DNA of 64,000 nt from Rhododendron vialii (GCF_030253575.1 NC_080568.1:16319501-16383500); one strand, 5' to 3'. Shown: positions 1 through 11,007, numbered from the stretch's first letter. A program made the numbers and translations. Notes: generated by a model from the sequence alone, not told the origin.

Positions 1-950
1 TCATCGGTCATGCTCGTCTCTATGATTGGCTCTTCAATACACTACTAGAACTTAATTGCAGTATAATCTCGTCTCAGTAATAAAAAGTCCTATCAAAAAA
101 GCGAAGAATGTTGAGGAAAATCTAACACTAGCTCCTTCCTCTTCGTAATAGATTACTACCAGATTCTTCTTTAGTGAACTCCTAGTATAATCTCATCTCA
201 TAATAATGTTTGTTACTTGCGGTGAGTTTGTTTTTATTTGTAGTATTAAAACAGTAATATCATTTAGTAGCATGAACCGAAGTTTAAAAAAGAAAGTTGG
301 GATAAGACTAAAGACAATAAAAATAGTTGCTTCTTTTTTTCTTTTTTCTTTTTTTGATCCGAATAAAAATAGTTGCTTCATTCTTTTGTTTTCAGTGTCC
401 ATTTCTTTTTACTTGTGAATCGAACAATATGACGTAAAAATTAAATCCGAATCTAATAAGATATAAGAGAATATACTAAAAAAGACCGTGATAAAAAGAC
501 ACTAAAATGAACTTTCTAAATTGTGTTACTGAATGTTTTCTAAGCTGACTACTTCATATATACTGATTTTCAATTATACTAATCTCTGAGTAGAATACCG
601 AAAAGAACTGAACTTTCTCACTTCACTATGTTTGGTCTTCATTGCTGTTTCTAGACAGTGATGCTGATCTATTTGGCAGATTCAAACTATGCCCTTAAAA
701 GTATGATTCACAAGTTCAATTTTCCTGGCGTGCTTGTTTTTAAATGATCTTTGAATCTCCTTTGAAGCTGCCGAATCTGTTGACCTTTCAAAGTCTAGGC
801 CTCCTTTGCTTCGCAGATTAAAATTTATGGGATTACAGTTTTGCGATTTCAGTCCATAGACTATTTGTCCTGGATTAATTTTATCTCTAATTCTATCTGA
901 TCCCATGTCTGATTCGCATAAGATTACATATGGGAGTAAGGAACAAATTA
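1..950. other. Spacer without a recognised gene
   Basis: AT-rich sequence with only short ORFs of low complexity. The open frames at 193-418 overlap each other on both strands and have no recognisable domain. I see no gene, repeat family or RNA here that I can name. Confidence 0.5.
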
Positions 951-954
951 TTTT

Positions 955-1345
955 TTGAAAAAATTTTCTGAAATTTTTTTTATAAAAAAAGAAACTATTG
1001 AAAACAATTTTTTGAAAAAAATAGTTTTTCAAAAACAGTTTTATTAAGAATTTTTTTATTACAAAAACTACTTTTTGAAAAATAGTCTTTGAATTCAGTT
1101 TGTCTTTCAAAAAAAGTTTTGAAAAAAGATTTTTTGAAAAAAACTAGTGAAAGAAAATAAAGTTTTGAAAACAATTTTGCAAATTATTTTATGAAAAAGA
1201 TAGTTTTGAAAAACATTTTCCGAAAAAAAATTATGAGAATAGTTTTTTTATTAAGAATTTTTTGAAAACATTTGTTCGATATAAATTTTTACAAAAGATA
1301 ATTTTGAAAATACTTTTTGAGAACAATTCCAATGTCATCCGAATA
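955..1345. repeat. AT-rich degenerate repeat built on TTTTTGAAAA
   Basis: About 390 bp of imperfectly repeated short words such as TTTTTGAAAA, AACAATTTT and ATAGTTTT, at irregular spacing of roughly 12 to 35 bp. The same type of sequence occurs again at 50970-51420. The long minus-strand ORF across it (682-1110) is a by-product of the low-complexity composition, not a gene. Confidence 0.6.
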
Positions 1346-1379
1346 TTTTTTAAAACAATTCCTTCTTTATTAATCCTAC

Positions 1380-1900
1380 CCAAACCCACCTAACGAGATT
1401 ATTTAGTAAATTAATACCAGGATTGATAATCCCGATGGTCATTTTGGAAACCAAACGTGGGATTACTTGGGATTAAGTACAGTTAGTTCTATTCCTGGCA
1501 GTTAATTCGCGAATCAAACGAGACCAAAAATATATTGAAGGACAATGGTACAAGGTCTTTTGTTATTGCATGCACTACCAGGGCCTAGTGCGCTTCGGTG
1601 AGCTTACTGACATAACGACGTTTAATTTCTTTTTTTAACGTTGTACTAATATTAAATCACCGTCATATAAAACGTTTTATTTGTAGAATTCGCTGGACAC
1701 TATAATCGTACCAAATATATAGTCAAGAGACCTTTTTCTTCTTCTTCTTCCTTTTTTTAACAGTTAATTTTGAAAATTACACAATCCCTTTGTTTGACCA
1801 TTTCATATACAGAATGCCTTCTACAAATAGAGCCACATGCAATGCAACAAAGCGATATGAGAAAATATCCTTTCGATCTTCCAATTATATACCACTCCTG
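1380..1900. other. Spacer upstream of the LRR pseudogene
   Basis: Contains GGATTA/TAATCC words on both strands around 1375-1480 that could be the ends of a small foldback element, but no target duplication was found. A CTT-rich tract at 1735-1755 lies about 150 bp before the first LRR exon and could belong to its old 5' leader. No gene seen. Confidence 0.35.
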
Positions 1901-2336
1901 CTTAATGAGATCTCAAACTCTGATATTCGTTGTCTTTGCTCTTGCTGTGGTGACAGCGGAATGCAACTCAGAAGGTATGAGGATTAACTTCATTTATCTT
2001 GTTCTTAAAATCTTATTGAATCCCTAAGTTGTTCTAGCCAGTTTTCACTTTATTTTTGTCCTACGTTTTTTTTTTTTTGGTCATAAGTTGGAAGAATCTA
2101 TATTACAGTAAACAACTTCCCAATCTATCAAGAACGAGATTAACTTCTTCTCTTTAAGAGTTGAATTCACAACCTCAGTATAATAATAAAACAAGGGTAA
2201 TAGGATGTGTAATCTCATTGATGAGTAAACATGGGAAGGTAAACGGAGTCACCTAACCCTACTCTATTGGAATTCTCCACAGAGATATGTATATATTTTT
2301 GGATGTTTTGGTAATTTTTCCCCATTACATTATACT

Positions 2337-3530
2337 TAGGGCTGCAAACGAACCGAGCCATTCGCAAGCGGCTCATGACTCCGCTCGCTAACTCCGCTCG
2401 CTAACGGCTTGTTCGAGCTTGATTCATCAAGTAAACGAATGAGCTCAAACCACTTGATGCTTGGCTCGTTCGTTGAACTCGCAAGCTCCCTTATACATAT
2501 ATACTAAATACAATACAAGTATATATATACTTATATAGTCAGTCTCAAATGAGGGAGTCCTTATTTTAGTTAAAATGCGGACCTCCTCATTTCTCCTATT
2601 TTCCGATCGAATTTTGATGATCCGAGCCGCTCAATGTGTTCAGAACGTGATTTTAAGGGTACCCGCGAGAAATCGACAAAAAAAAAGACCGGGAAGGGCT
2701 TCATCCGAGCAGTTTTTGTTTGAACCGTTCGATAAAAAACAAACAAAAACTGCTCGGATGAAGCCTTTTCCGGTCATTTTTTTGCTGATTTCTCACGGGT
2801 ACCCTAAAAATCACGTTCTGAACACATTGAGCGGCTCAGATTATCGAAATTCAATCGGGAAAGAGAGGTCCGCATTTTATTAAAATGAAGTGGTCATTTT
2901 TTTTGCTGATTTCTCACGAGTACCTTAAAAATCACGTTCTGAACATATTGAGCAGCTCAGATAATCGAAATTCAATCGGAAAAAAGAGATCCTGATTTTA
3001 TTAAAATGAAGTGATCATTACGATAGACGGACTATATACTTATATACACATATACAGACATACATATACCCATATATACACGAGTAGAGACAATTTTTTA
3101 TACTTAACCTTACCACGTTATTGCACACAAAAGCGTGGATAATTACCCACAACTTTGGCCCACTGCATATTTATATAGGGAGGAGTGGATACTCCTTGCA
3201 TGTCTTTTGCCGATGTGGGACAAGTGTTGCGGAAGGTTGAGAGGAAAAATATTAGTCCCACATCGCCCATCCATGAGAACTTCCAATCCCTGTACCAGTA
3301 TAAACTAATAATCCCGCTCCTGCACTCCAATGTCTGTAATGCAAGGGCCTCGGACAAACTTCAAACGAGTTATGCGAGCCGAACTCGAGCTCATATAATT
3401 CAGCTCAATTCGAGCTCGTAGGAATATATTTCAGCTCGATTCAAGCTCGAGCTCGAGTTGAGGAAAATTAAAGCGAGCTAGAGTTTGAATAAGGTAAAAT
3501 TCGGTTCGATTCGGTTCGTTTGTAATTTTA
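2337..3530. mobile_element. Non-autonomous hAT-type element with 8-bp target duplication
   Basis: Flanked by a perfect 8-bp direct repeat ATTATACT (2329-2336 and 3531-3538), the length typical of hAT insertions. The ends are inverted: the left starts TAGGGCTGCAAACGAACCGA and the right ends TCGGTTCGTTTGTAATTTTA, sharing CAAACGAACCGA. Both subterminal zones are rich in GCTCG/CGAGC words on both strands, as in many hAT elements. No transposase is encoded. A foldback MITE (2546-3016) is nested inside. The segment 3180-3280 carries GCCGATGTGGGAC and AGTCCCACATCG as an inverted pair. Confidence 0.75.
2546..3016. repeat. Foldback MITE, copy 1, with duplicated right arm
   Basis: Two long inverted arms, about 2570-2720 and 2738-2884, pair around a short loop at GATAAAAAACAAA; for example GGACCTC near 2580 pairs with GAGGTCCGC near 2868, and GGGCTTCATCCGAGCAG pairs with its complement after 2750. 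A third partial copy of the right arm follows at 2886-3016. The outer end GGAGTCCTTATTTT matches the end of the second copy at 8190-8530. No coding capacity. Confidence 0.7.
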
Positions 3531-3539
3531 ATTATACTC

Positions 3540-4860
3540 ATTGTTATATCTGGCCCTAAGTAATATTGAAAAATTACTTGCCTAATTTATTTCACCTAGT
3601 GGTTGATCTTTTTTATTTTTTTGGTCTCATTTATTTTTTAACTCAAGTAATGCGTGTATTTTTATTTTTTAATTAATCTTTAATTTGAATAGTAGTTACA
3701 AAGATTAATAATTAGGATATGACGGCATCACAACGAAAAACACACATTTCAACTAAGTTGACATTCATGAATACCGACAATCATATGCCCACTAGGACCT
3801 AAATGAACCAAACAAGTTGGCAAGGAACCAACCGTAGTAGTTTGAATAAAGAATTATTTTTGTTGTGAATATTTGACAACAATACCATAAAATCCTAAGT
3901 CTTCCCCCGACTGCACTACATATCTGTCAGATAGATATGAAATTTCCCTCCACTATTTTCGGCCTAAAACAAGGAAACTACAATCTACACAAAGTTTTCA
4001 AGACTAATTTTAGGGAATTGATTTTGACATTCCAGTTTTAGCTACTTACATTTTATTACTTTCTATCTTGATTGGTTATGTAAGAAAACAAAACATTTCG
4101 GTCGGTTTTTGCCACTTTTTTAGCACCTAACCAAAGTCAACGGTTTGTGATTCAGCAATTTTGGAGCCCAAATCAAATACAGATTTGAAGTAATAGAGTA
4201 AGGGACAGAGAGACAAACCTAATATATGGAGTATCTTCTATCGTTCCAGCCTAACTAAAAACTTCAATGGTTCCGAATCTTGTTTTTGATAATAGTCTCA
4301 TACCATCAAGTTCTTAAAAAATTTGAGATGCTCCAGGCTCAGTGGTTCGCCGGAGAGACAAATGGGTAGGTAAAGTATGGAGTTGCATTATCCAGATCTC
4401 CTGTTGGATATGGAACTAGCTCTTTTTTTCTCGCCTAGCTAGCTCTGTTAGACAGGGAAGTCGGGAATTGACATTAATGTCTGACCGGCTGGTGTTGATC
4501 GGCCGGGAGGCACTCCGATGGCTCCACTTACCACTGATGTGGCTCCACCTCTGGCACGTGTCACCATCGGGCCCGACGGCTGACACCATTCCCTACCCGT
4601 GAATTGTGACACCATGGACCAAGCGACCCACCCGCTTGTCCATTAGGGGCGTTGGCTATTGGGCTGCCAGGGCTTCACCAACATTGGGCCTATTGCCTAT
4701 ATACGAACGAGTAAATTCTGGGCCGGTCCTAATATTGGATTCCATAGCCCACCAAGTCCTATAGAGTAAAAGTGCAATACTCACTAAGTCTTGTGGATGT
4801 GATTTTATTTCTTTACCCCAGTTTTAAATAGCAACAAATGAAGACAACCAATCGTTTAGG
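3540..4860. other. Intronic spacer with a GC-rich patch
   Basis: Mostly AT-rich with no gene. The stretch from about 4450 to 4720 is clearly richer in G and C than its surroundings and is probably a fragment of an LTR or other element, but neither ends nor coding motifs were found. Confidence 0.35.
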
Positions 4861-4865
4861 GCAGC

Positions 4866-4903
4866 CCCCCCCTCTCTCTCTCTCTCTCTCTCCCCCCCCC
4901 CCC
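4866..4903. repeat. (CT)n / poly-C microsatellite
   Basis: A C run, about 11 CT dinucleotides and a second C run. A GC-rich stretch with CCGCC and CTCCG words follows to about 5100. Confidence 0.9.
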
Positions 4904-5304
4904 TAATTTGCCCCGCCACCGCCGGTTACTCCTCTGTCGGTCTCAGCCACTCCTCAGTCGGTCTTAGCTCCACCGCCAGCTACTCCTCTTCCGGCTGTTC
5001 CACCCTGGCCGCCTCCATAGACGTCGATGCCTCTGCCGCCACCTCCGTCCGCCGCCTCCATGGACGTTGACGTCTCCGCCGCCTCCGTCTAGAACTGCAA
5101 TTGCCATTCTTATCGCGGTTCACAAATGAATGCCACATCTCATCATTTTAGGGTTTCAAATCTCCCAACCCATCCCTCCACCACCGCCTTCTTTCGATCA
5201 GGATCACTCCGTCCGGAGGCGGCGCGACGCCATCCTTCCACCTGCGTGTGACTGTCGGCCACTTGACGGCGACCGCCTTCTCCGTCTTCACCTTTTCACC
5301 TTTT

Positions 5305-5760
5305 CAGCTAACAGTGTTAATTGTAAATTTAACACTTTTAATTATAAATTTAGACAGAATTTAATACTGTTAATCGTGACGGTAATTAATATTATTAATT
5401 GTAAATTTTGATAGAATTTAACACTGTTAATTGTGGCAGTAATTAACACTGTTAATTGTAAATTTGGATAGAATTTAACACTGTTAATTATAAATTTAGA
5501 CAGAATTTAACACTGTTAATCATGGCGGTGGTGGTGGTAGCGGTAGCGTGACGGTGGTGGTGGAGTGGTGGTATAGGAGGTTATATAGGCCAACTGTTAA
5601 TTAACACTGTTAATTGTGGTGTAAATTTTTGTAAAAATTAACACTGTTAATTATGATGGTGGTGGTGGTGATTGTGGCGGCGGCGTGGTGGTGGTAGTGG
5701 TATAGGAGGTTGTATAGGTCGATTGTTAATTTAAACAAAAATTAACACTGTTAATTGTGG
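5305..5760. repeat. Minisatellite built on AACACTGTTAATTGTAAATTT
   Basis: The word AACACTGTTAAT or a close variant recurs at least eight times between 5310 and 5755, alternating with AAATTTAGACAGAATT-type segments and, from 5520, with GGTGGTGG tracts. The spacing starts near 30-60 bp and lengthens where GGT tracts have expanded, so this is a higher-order array. It encodes nothing recognisable. Confidence 0.75.
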
Positions 5761-5930
5761 TGGCGGCAGCGGTAGCGACGTGGTGATAGTGGTGGTGATG
5801 TGGTGGTAGTGGTGGCATGGTGGTGGTGGTGGCGGCAACATGGTGGTGGTGGTGGCGGCAACATGGTGGCGGCGGTGGCAGTGGCGGCGGTGGGGTGGAG
5901 TGGTGGTGGTGGTGGCTGGATTGTCTCTCT
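5750..5930. repeat. GGT/GGC trinucleotide-rich tract
   Basis: Dominated by GGTGGT, GGCGGC and ATGGTGG repeats. It produces His/Pro-rich and Val/Trp-rich open frames on the two strands; these are composition artefacts. Confidence 0.85.
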
Positions 5931-6073
5931 CCAATCGCTTTTTTCTTACAAGGGGTATTTTTGTCAACAAAATAATGAAGAAGACTTACTGAGCTATAGG
6001 CTCTTTGTGTAGGACATAGTAGTCTATTCTTCACCAAGACAAGGCTGGTCAGAAAGTTCCCCTATACGAACTG

Positions 6074-6194
6074 GGAAAAATGACGGCCCAATACGTGTTT
6101 TGATAATTAATACCCGCCGAAGACATTTCTTAGCATGTCCAATGTCCTTGGCGGGTATTAATTATCAAAATACGTCATTGGCCGTTAATTTCCC
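6074..6194. mobile_element. 121-bp Mutator-like MITE with 9-bp target duplication
   Basis: Nearly all of the element is an inverted repeat: the left arm TTTTGATAATTAATACCCGCC (about 6097-6118) pairs exactly with GGCGGGTATTAATTATCAAAA (about 6150-6170), and the outer parts GGAAAAATGACGG and CCGTTAATTTCC pair imperfectly. It is bounded by the direct repeat TACGAACTG at 6065-6073 and 6195-6203; nine bases is the Mutator-like length. The loop of about 30 bp has no coding capacity. Confidence 0.8.
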
Positions 6195-6204
6195 TACGAA
6201 CTGG

Positions 6205-6815
6205 GGGCATGACCCACCATTCGGCACACTACATATGCGCGTGTGCGCGGAAGGAGAGAGAGAGGGTTTTTTTTTTGTTTTTTTTGTGCGTGTGTGTTTA
6301 TCGACCTTTTTTTATTTGGTTAGATGGACCACTATGATTCAAGACGGTGCATCCTAAAACTCCATCAATAGCTCGGCTAGGTCACATTCGGTTCCTACTG
6401 CTACGAAACCAAAACCAAAATCGAATCGATTGTAAATTTTTCTTGACGATTTAAAATAGAAACCAAATTGAACTGAACACAACCGTGACACTTAAAAAAA
6501 CAACCGAACTTGTCAAAAATGACGGGTTCGGTCGCTCGTTTAAACCCATCTTCAACCCTTCTATTTGAAGATAAACGTGATTCAATTGTATATCGATCGA
6601 AATCCGATGAACATGATTTTTGAAATGGTTGAAGTACTTGTCGAGCTCTATGATATGAACGATTCCGATCATCGAGCGAGATCGAAAAGGGCACTGAAAA
6701 TGCAAAACTGCAATAAAGCCGTCTCCATTTGTGTAATCACGTTTGCCCTTCTTCGAATCTAACATGTACCCAACCTAGTCTCAAACTCTCTCAGCTTTAG
6801 GCTCCTTACCTTATT
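6205..6815. other. Intronic spacer
   Basis: Contains short G/A and poly-T tracts near 6250-6290. The overlapping ORFs at 6401-6765 lie on both strands and lack recognisable domains. No gene called. Confidence 0.4.
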
Positions 6816-6816
6816 A

Positions 6817-7831
6817 GGGCTCGATTAGATGCCGTATGTGTTTTGGGTGTATTATTTATAAATGGGTGATAAGATAGTAAGGGGTATTAGTTAAGAAGGG
6901 AGTGCCCACATTGATATGGTATTTATAGAGGGTGTATTACAAAGTAGACGGTTTGGATGATGTATTAGAGAAGGGGGATAAAATAATACTTGGTTCAGAT
7001 AGAGGATAAATTGGGGTGTATAAAGAATGGTGTATGATGTAAAAAGCTATCAAATGACTCTTTTGCCTTTGCACAGTATTACAATAGATAATTCATTAGA
7101 TTAAATATATTATTACAAAATTCAATAAAATTAAGTACTTTATCACAATTAAGCAATAATAATTTAGTTTACTAAAAATTTAATTATTTTAATAATTTAA
7201 AAAATAAATACATTTTGTGTTTTTAAATTGTTTTATTATCTATTTTATTTATTGAATATTTAGTTTTGTACACAACAAAATAGGAGTAAAAAAAGACAAA
7301 TAAAAAAGGGTCAGATTTTAGTTTTGTACAAAAAAAAAAATACAAATTAAAATAGGACCAAACCTACCCACCCACCCCCGCCTCTCTCTCTCTCTCTCTC
7401 TCTGACTACAAAACCCACCCACTTTTCCCATGGATGACCGGCAAATTTCGAACGAGTAGATCCACACCGATGACGGGCAAATTTCGAACAGCAACGGTAC
7501 TCTCTCTCTCTTTCTACTGTAAATGATAACTCTGGCCATAATTTTTTTCCTCTCTCCCTTTTTCCATTTTTTCCGTTCTGCGCATGTACGTAGAGGAGAT
7601 GAAGAGGGGGGGGATTAGGGAGAGCAGAAATGGCAAGATTTCACCTATATTGCCCCGGATTAATTATGGCTACCTCCGGAAGTAGCCATAAATTAGTACC
7701 CTGTGGCCTGTGTTAACGAAGAAGGGGAGAAACGAATACATGAGCCCTTAATCTTGCCAAACGGTGGAGTAAGAAACCAATACATCCGGATTGCGAAATA
7801 GACTCGATGGATACAGCATCCAATTGGGCCC
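6817..7831. mobile_element. Non-autonomous PIF/Harbinger-like element with TTA duplication
   Basis: Inverted ends: the left starts GGGCTCGATTAGATGCCGTA and the right ends ATACAGCATCCAATTGGGCCC. It is flanked by TTA at 6814-6816 and 7832-7834, the 3-bp duplication typical of PIF/Harbinger (Tourist-type) elements. It is 1015 bp long, AT-rich inside, with CT microsatellites near 7382-7402 and 7500. No transposase frame is present. It lies in intron 1 of the LRR pseudogene, about 100 bp before exon 2. Confidence 0.75.
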
Positions 7832-8189
7832 TTAGTGTACACAACCCAGCCTCCAATGATTAATACTCATATTTTCTTTTTGCTGACTCCATTTAAGTTG
7901 AATTTAATTTATTTATTTTTGTTGAACAGTGGATGCTCTATGCGTGGAAGATCGTATTGGTAGGCCCGAACAATGTCCTCCAGAGTTGGGACCCAACAGT
8001 GAAATCTCCATGCACCTGGTTTCACATCACTTGCAACAGTTTTAACAAATAACAGTGTTGTCAGAGTGTAAGTCTGTGCGTGCGCGCGTATGTATATATA
8101 TATATGTATGAAAGGTCAGTATGGTAGTACCGTAAGGATCCCTTACTGAATAATTTTTGTGTACATACACAAAACTTCAAGTAAAGCGT

Positions 8190-8530
8190 GTAAGGCGTCC
8201 TTATCGAATTAAGTTAAGAATGTCAATTTCCTGACCAAATTGCGATGATCCGAACCGCTCAACATGTTCAGAACATGATTTTAAGCACATCCGCTAGAAT
8301 TCAGCAAAAAAAAAAAGACCGGAAAGAGCTTGATCCGAGCAGTTTTTGTTTATATTTTATCGAACGGTTTAAATAAAAACTACTCAAATCAAGCACTTTC
8401 CGGTCATTTTTTTTGCTGAATTCTAGCGGATAATCTAAATTTGATCGAGCAGCTCGGATAATCTAAATTTGATCGAAAAATTGAAGAAAATGGAACGTTC
8501 GTATTTTATTTAAAATAAGGATGCTCTTAC
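8190..8530. repeat. Foldback MITE, copy 2 (same family as 2546-3016)
   Basis: Ends GTAAGGCGTCCTTAT and ATAAGGATGCTCTTAC are inverted. The interior shares GATGATCCGA-CCGCTCAA, TTCAGAAC-TGATTTTAAG and GAGCAGTTTTTGTTT with copy 1, and folds on itself around a short loop near 8350. No clear target duplication. Lies in the intron between LRR exons 2 and 3. Confidence 0.7.
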
Positions 8531-8928
8531 CTGAAGAAGTCTCTCTCTATATATTACTAATATATATCCTTAATTTCCTCTTATCTCAAAGCATTGACTT
8601 CTTCTAGTAATATTAAAGTCCCTACCTACCTCTCACATTTTTAGAACATGATGATCATTACTAATCTCTTTTTTATTTTTTCCATTGAAGGGACCTCGGA
8701 GATCTAGACAGTCTTCAATACTTGTAAGCTATCGATTTCTCTCAGTTCTGCTTTAGAGCATCCACATTTGTCTCGCTACTTGCCTGTCAACGATATAATA
8801 AAGAGCCAAATCGACAGAAATCACATGCATCAGCCTCACTACCGCGCTCTCTCTTTATTTTGTAATTGAAGTAGCTTTGCTACGGTGCATCTTCATTTCC
8901 CACGAGGCACTATTCATTCCTTTACTTA

Positions 8929-9168
8929 GGCCCCGTTCCGGAATTGAAAGCAAGTACTTATTTTTTAAGAAGGCAATTTCAAGCTCAAAAATAATGTGTT
9001 TATACAAATAATTTTTCTAGTAATATGGATCTTGTTTGATAGATCTTATCGAGATCTATTATACGGTGCAAAAAAAAATTAAAAAATAATTTTTTATTTA
9101 CATTATTTTTGAGTTTAAAAATATGAAATAAGTACTTATTTTTTAAGAAGGTGTTTTGGAATGGAGCC
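8929..9168. mobile_element. 240-bp Tourist-like MITE with TTA duplication
   Basis: Starts GGCCCCGTTCCGGAA and ends TTTTGGAATGGAGCC (inverted, imperfect), flanked by TTA at 8926-8928 and 9169-9171. AAGTACTTATTTTTTAAGAAGG near both ends is its own near-palindrome and occurs in the same orientation at each side. No coding capacity. Confidence 0.7.
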
Positions 9169-9304
9169 TTATTATTTTACTATTTACTAATTTACACGTC
9201 CTTTGTTATTCTGTTATTCTTTTTTTTTATCGGCTGTTCTGTTATTCTTTTTTAGTAAATGGATGTCCGGGTTAGCTTATGCGCAACTCAAAAAAAATTC
9301 AGTT

Positions 9305-9480
9305 ATTCCATTTTTTTATAATCGGATGTCCGGGTCAGCTTGCACGCACCTCGATTAATTCCAAGGTTCTGAAAGTAATAACCGGACATAACCCCAGTGG
9401 CCCCGTGAGTGTTGAACATGCGACCTCATTGGTCAAGCACTTATTACTTTCTCATATCCACTCTGCCAACTCCATGGTAT
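9305..9480 (-). mobile_element. Au-like tRNA-derived SINE
   Basis: Read on the minus strand, the head near 9475 has a polymerase III A-box-like TGGCAGAGTGG and a B-box-like GCATGTTCAACAC about 50 bp on. The body ends with GCAAGCTGACCCGGACATCC followed by a T/A-rich tail, the 3' motif I associate with plant Au SINEs. A second, truncated copy of the tail (GGATGTCCGGGTTAGCTTATGCGC) lies just upstream at about 9258-9285. Family assignment rests on motif memory, not on a search. Confidence 0.65.
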
Positions 9481-9499
9481 TGTAAAAAAATTAAGTGTT

Positions 9500-9780
9500 T
9501 TAATTTTCAATTTGTTTGAACCGATGCAAAGATCTTATTTTTTTGATCATTTTATCTTAAAGGGTCATAATTTATTTTTGTCTCTAGGGCTCTCCTAATC
9601 AAGTATTTGCTCTAGAGAGTCCCAAATAAAAAGTAGATACTTAATTATGAGAGCCTTAGAGACTAAAATTAATTATGATCATTTAGAATAATATGATCAA
9701 AAAATAAGATTTTCGGCATCGGTTTAAACGGATTAAAAATTGGCTCTAGGGCTCTCATGTACCAGCCCTATGATAGCCAT
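9500..9780. repeat. Foldback MITE around 9640
   Basis: The left arm, with TTTGAACCGATGCAAAGATC and TTTTTTTGATCATTTTATC, pairs with the right arm, with ATATGATCAAAAAATAAG and GCATCGGTTTAAAC. GGGCTCTC occurs in the left arm and again just right of the right arm. Lies in the intron before LRR exon 4. No target duplication established. Confidence 0.6.
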
Positions 9781-10179
9781 AAAACCAAATGAGGAGCAAA
9801 TACGTACTTAATTATGAGAGAAATATGAGAATAAATAAAGAAAATACAAAAGTATGAATATTTAATTGAGTAGAGAGTAAGAGTAAATAGTTTAATGCAA
9901 TAGACATTTTAAAAGTGAGTAGCTAAAGTAATAAAATGGACTTTTAAGGTGTAATTTGGTCCAAAATTTAAAGAGGCTGATGCGGATGCTCTTAGCCTTG
10001 AGGTCATCCAAAATCATTAGGTTGACTCATATCTCTTCTTATTCAAAAAGGATACGGATGCTCCCCAGGGACTGATTTAGGGACTGGGCATAATTTTCTC
10101 ATTTGTGGGTCTTCTTTTCGGGCTCATTTTAATGATTGAAACCGTTTGCAATTTAGCTATTGTCGATACTATCAACAAT

Positions 10180-10250
10180 GACACATTAATATTATGTTTG
10201 TCGGATACCTATTACTATTAATATTATGTTTGTCGGATACCCATTACTAT
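10180..10250. repeat. Short tandem duplication
   Basis: The segment ATTAATATTATGTTTGTCGG plus about 15 further bases is present twice in direct tandem with one or two differences. Intronic. Confidence 0.7.
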
Positions 10251-11007
10251 TAGTACAAAACACATTAATCTTGAAAAAGAATTTGTGTTCTCGCCGAATC
10301 AAATCCATTTGCATCAAGATAAGTCTATAGCAATCATAGATATCCGATTAGAATCAATCTTGGCATGATTTTTGGTCTCAAGGAACTGATCTAAAGTAAG
10401 AATGAATTCTACTATCAAGATGGTCCTCCGAAGGGCCCATAAATGAGCAAAACTGGGTATACGCTGTGACCCTTACTGATTACTAGAGCTAGAAAAAGAA
10501 ACCTCTCCCTAATTTCTTTTGACATATTTAATTTGTACTTTTAACAATATTGTGAATGATTATATATATCGAATGCATATATCAATTGCAGGGAAGTATA
10601 TGGGAATAACCTAAGTGGATCGATTCCAAGGGAGTTGGGTAAACTATTCCACTTGATCAGCTTGGACCTCTATAATAATCAGCTTTCCGGCCATATCCCA
10701 CCAACTCTTGGCAAGTTGAAATCCTTGAAATTCATGTATGCAGATCTTCCCCCTCTAGATCTCTCTGATCATCTTAATTTGAGTCATAATGGGCAAACAT
10801 TTTTGTGCAGTAAATTTTGAAAAGAATTTTCTTTCTATCTGACTGGTTACATCCAGGAGATTGAACAGTAACAAGTTAACTGGCAAAATACCAATCCAGG
10901 TCATTCAACTCATTCAGTGGGGCAACTTACAGATTATGTGAGTTATTCCTCAATTTTGTTCTTTCCATTAGGGAATCTCGTACCACAAATTTGATTCAAC
11001 CTATGCC

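Larger units (their letters stand above)
1905..10937 (+). pseudogene. Pseudogene of a small secreted LRR protein (SERK/LRR1-like extracellular type)
   Basis: Five exon remnants with consensus splice sites. 1905-1974 encodes a signal peptide (MRSQTLIFVVFALAVVTA) ending in CNSE before a GT donor. 7930-8067 is the LRR N-terminal cap, recognised by [20 protein letters not shown]. 8691-8723 reads DLGDLDSLQYL. 10592-10735 carries two LRRs ([14 protein letters not shown] and [14 protein letters not shown]). 10857-10937 is one more LRR ([10 protein letters not shown]). Intron phases chain correctly from exon to exon. Breaks: a frameshift near the start of exon 2, another just before its donor, and exon 3 at 33 bp instead of the family's usual 72 bp, an in-frame loss of 13 codons. 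The C-terminal exon is not seen. Intact relatives of about 215-220 residues are extracellular LRR proteins, and the same exon pattern occurs in SERK co-receptors, so the exact parent is uncertain. The introns hold most of the small transposons listed below. Confidence 0.82.

Noticed and set aside
682..1110. Minus-strand ORF of 142 codons rich in Phe and Lys
   Set aside because: Most of it is the AT-rich degenerate repeat read in a frame without stops.
3118..3421. Overlapping ORFs with GCCGATGTGGGAC / AGTCCCACATCG words
   Set aside because: The words are common in plant repeats; the ORFs overlap on opposite strands inside a hAT-type element, so no gene is called.
5726..6037. His/Pro-rich open frames that look like metal-binding proteins
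   Set aside because: Produced by the GGT/GGC trinucleotide tract; all frames on both strands are open for the same reason.
9305..9480. A tRNA gene on the minus strand
   Set aside because: A-box-like and B-box-like words are present, but there is no cloverleaf, and the body continues into a SINE-type tail.
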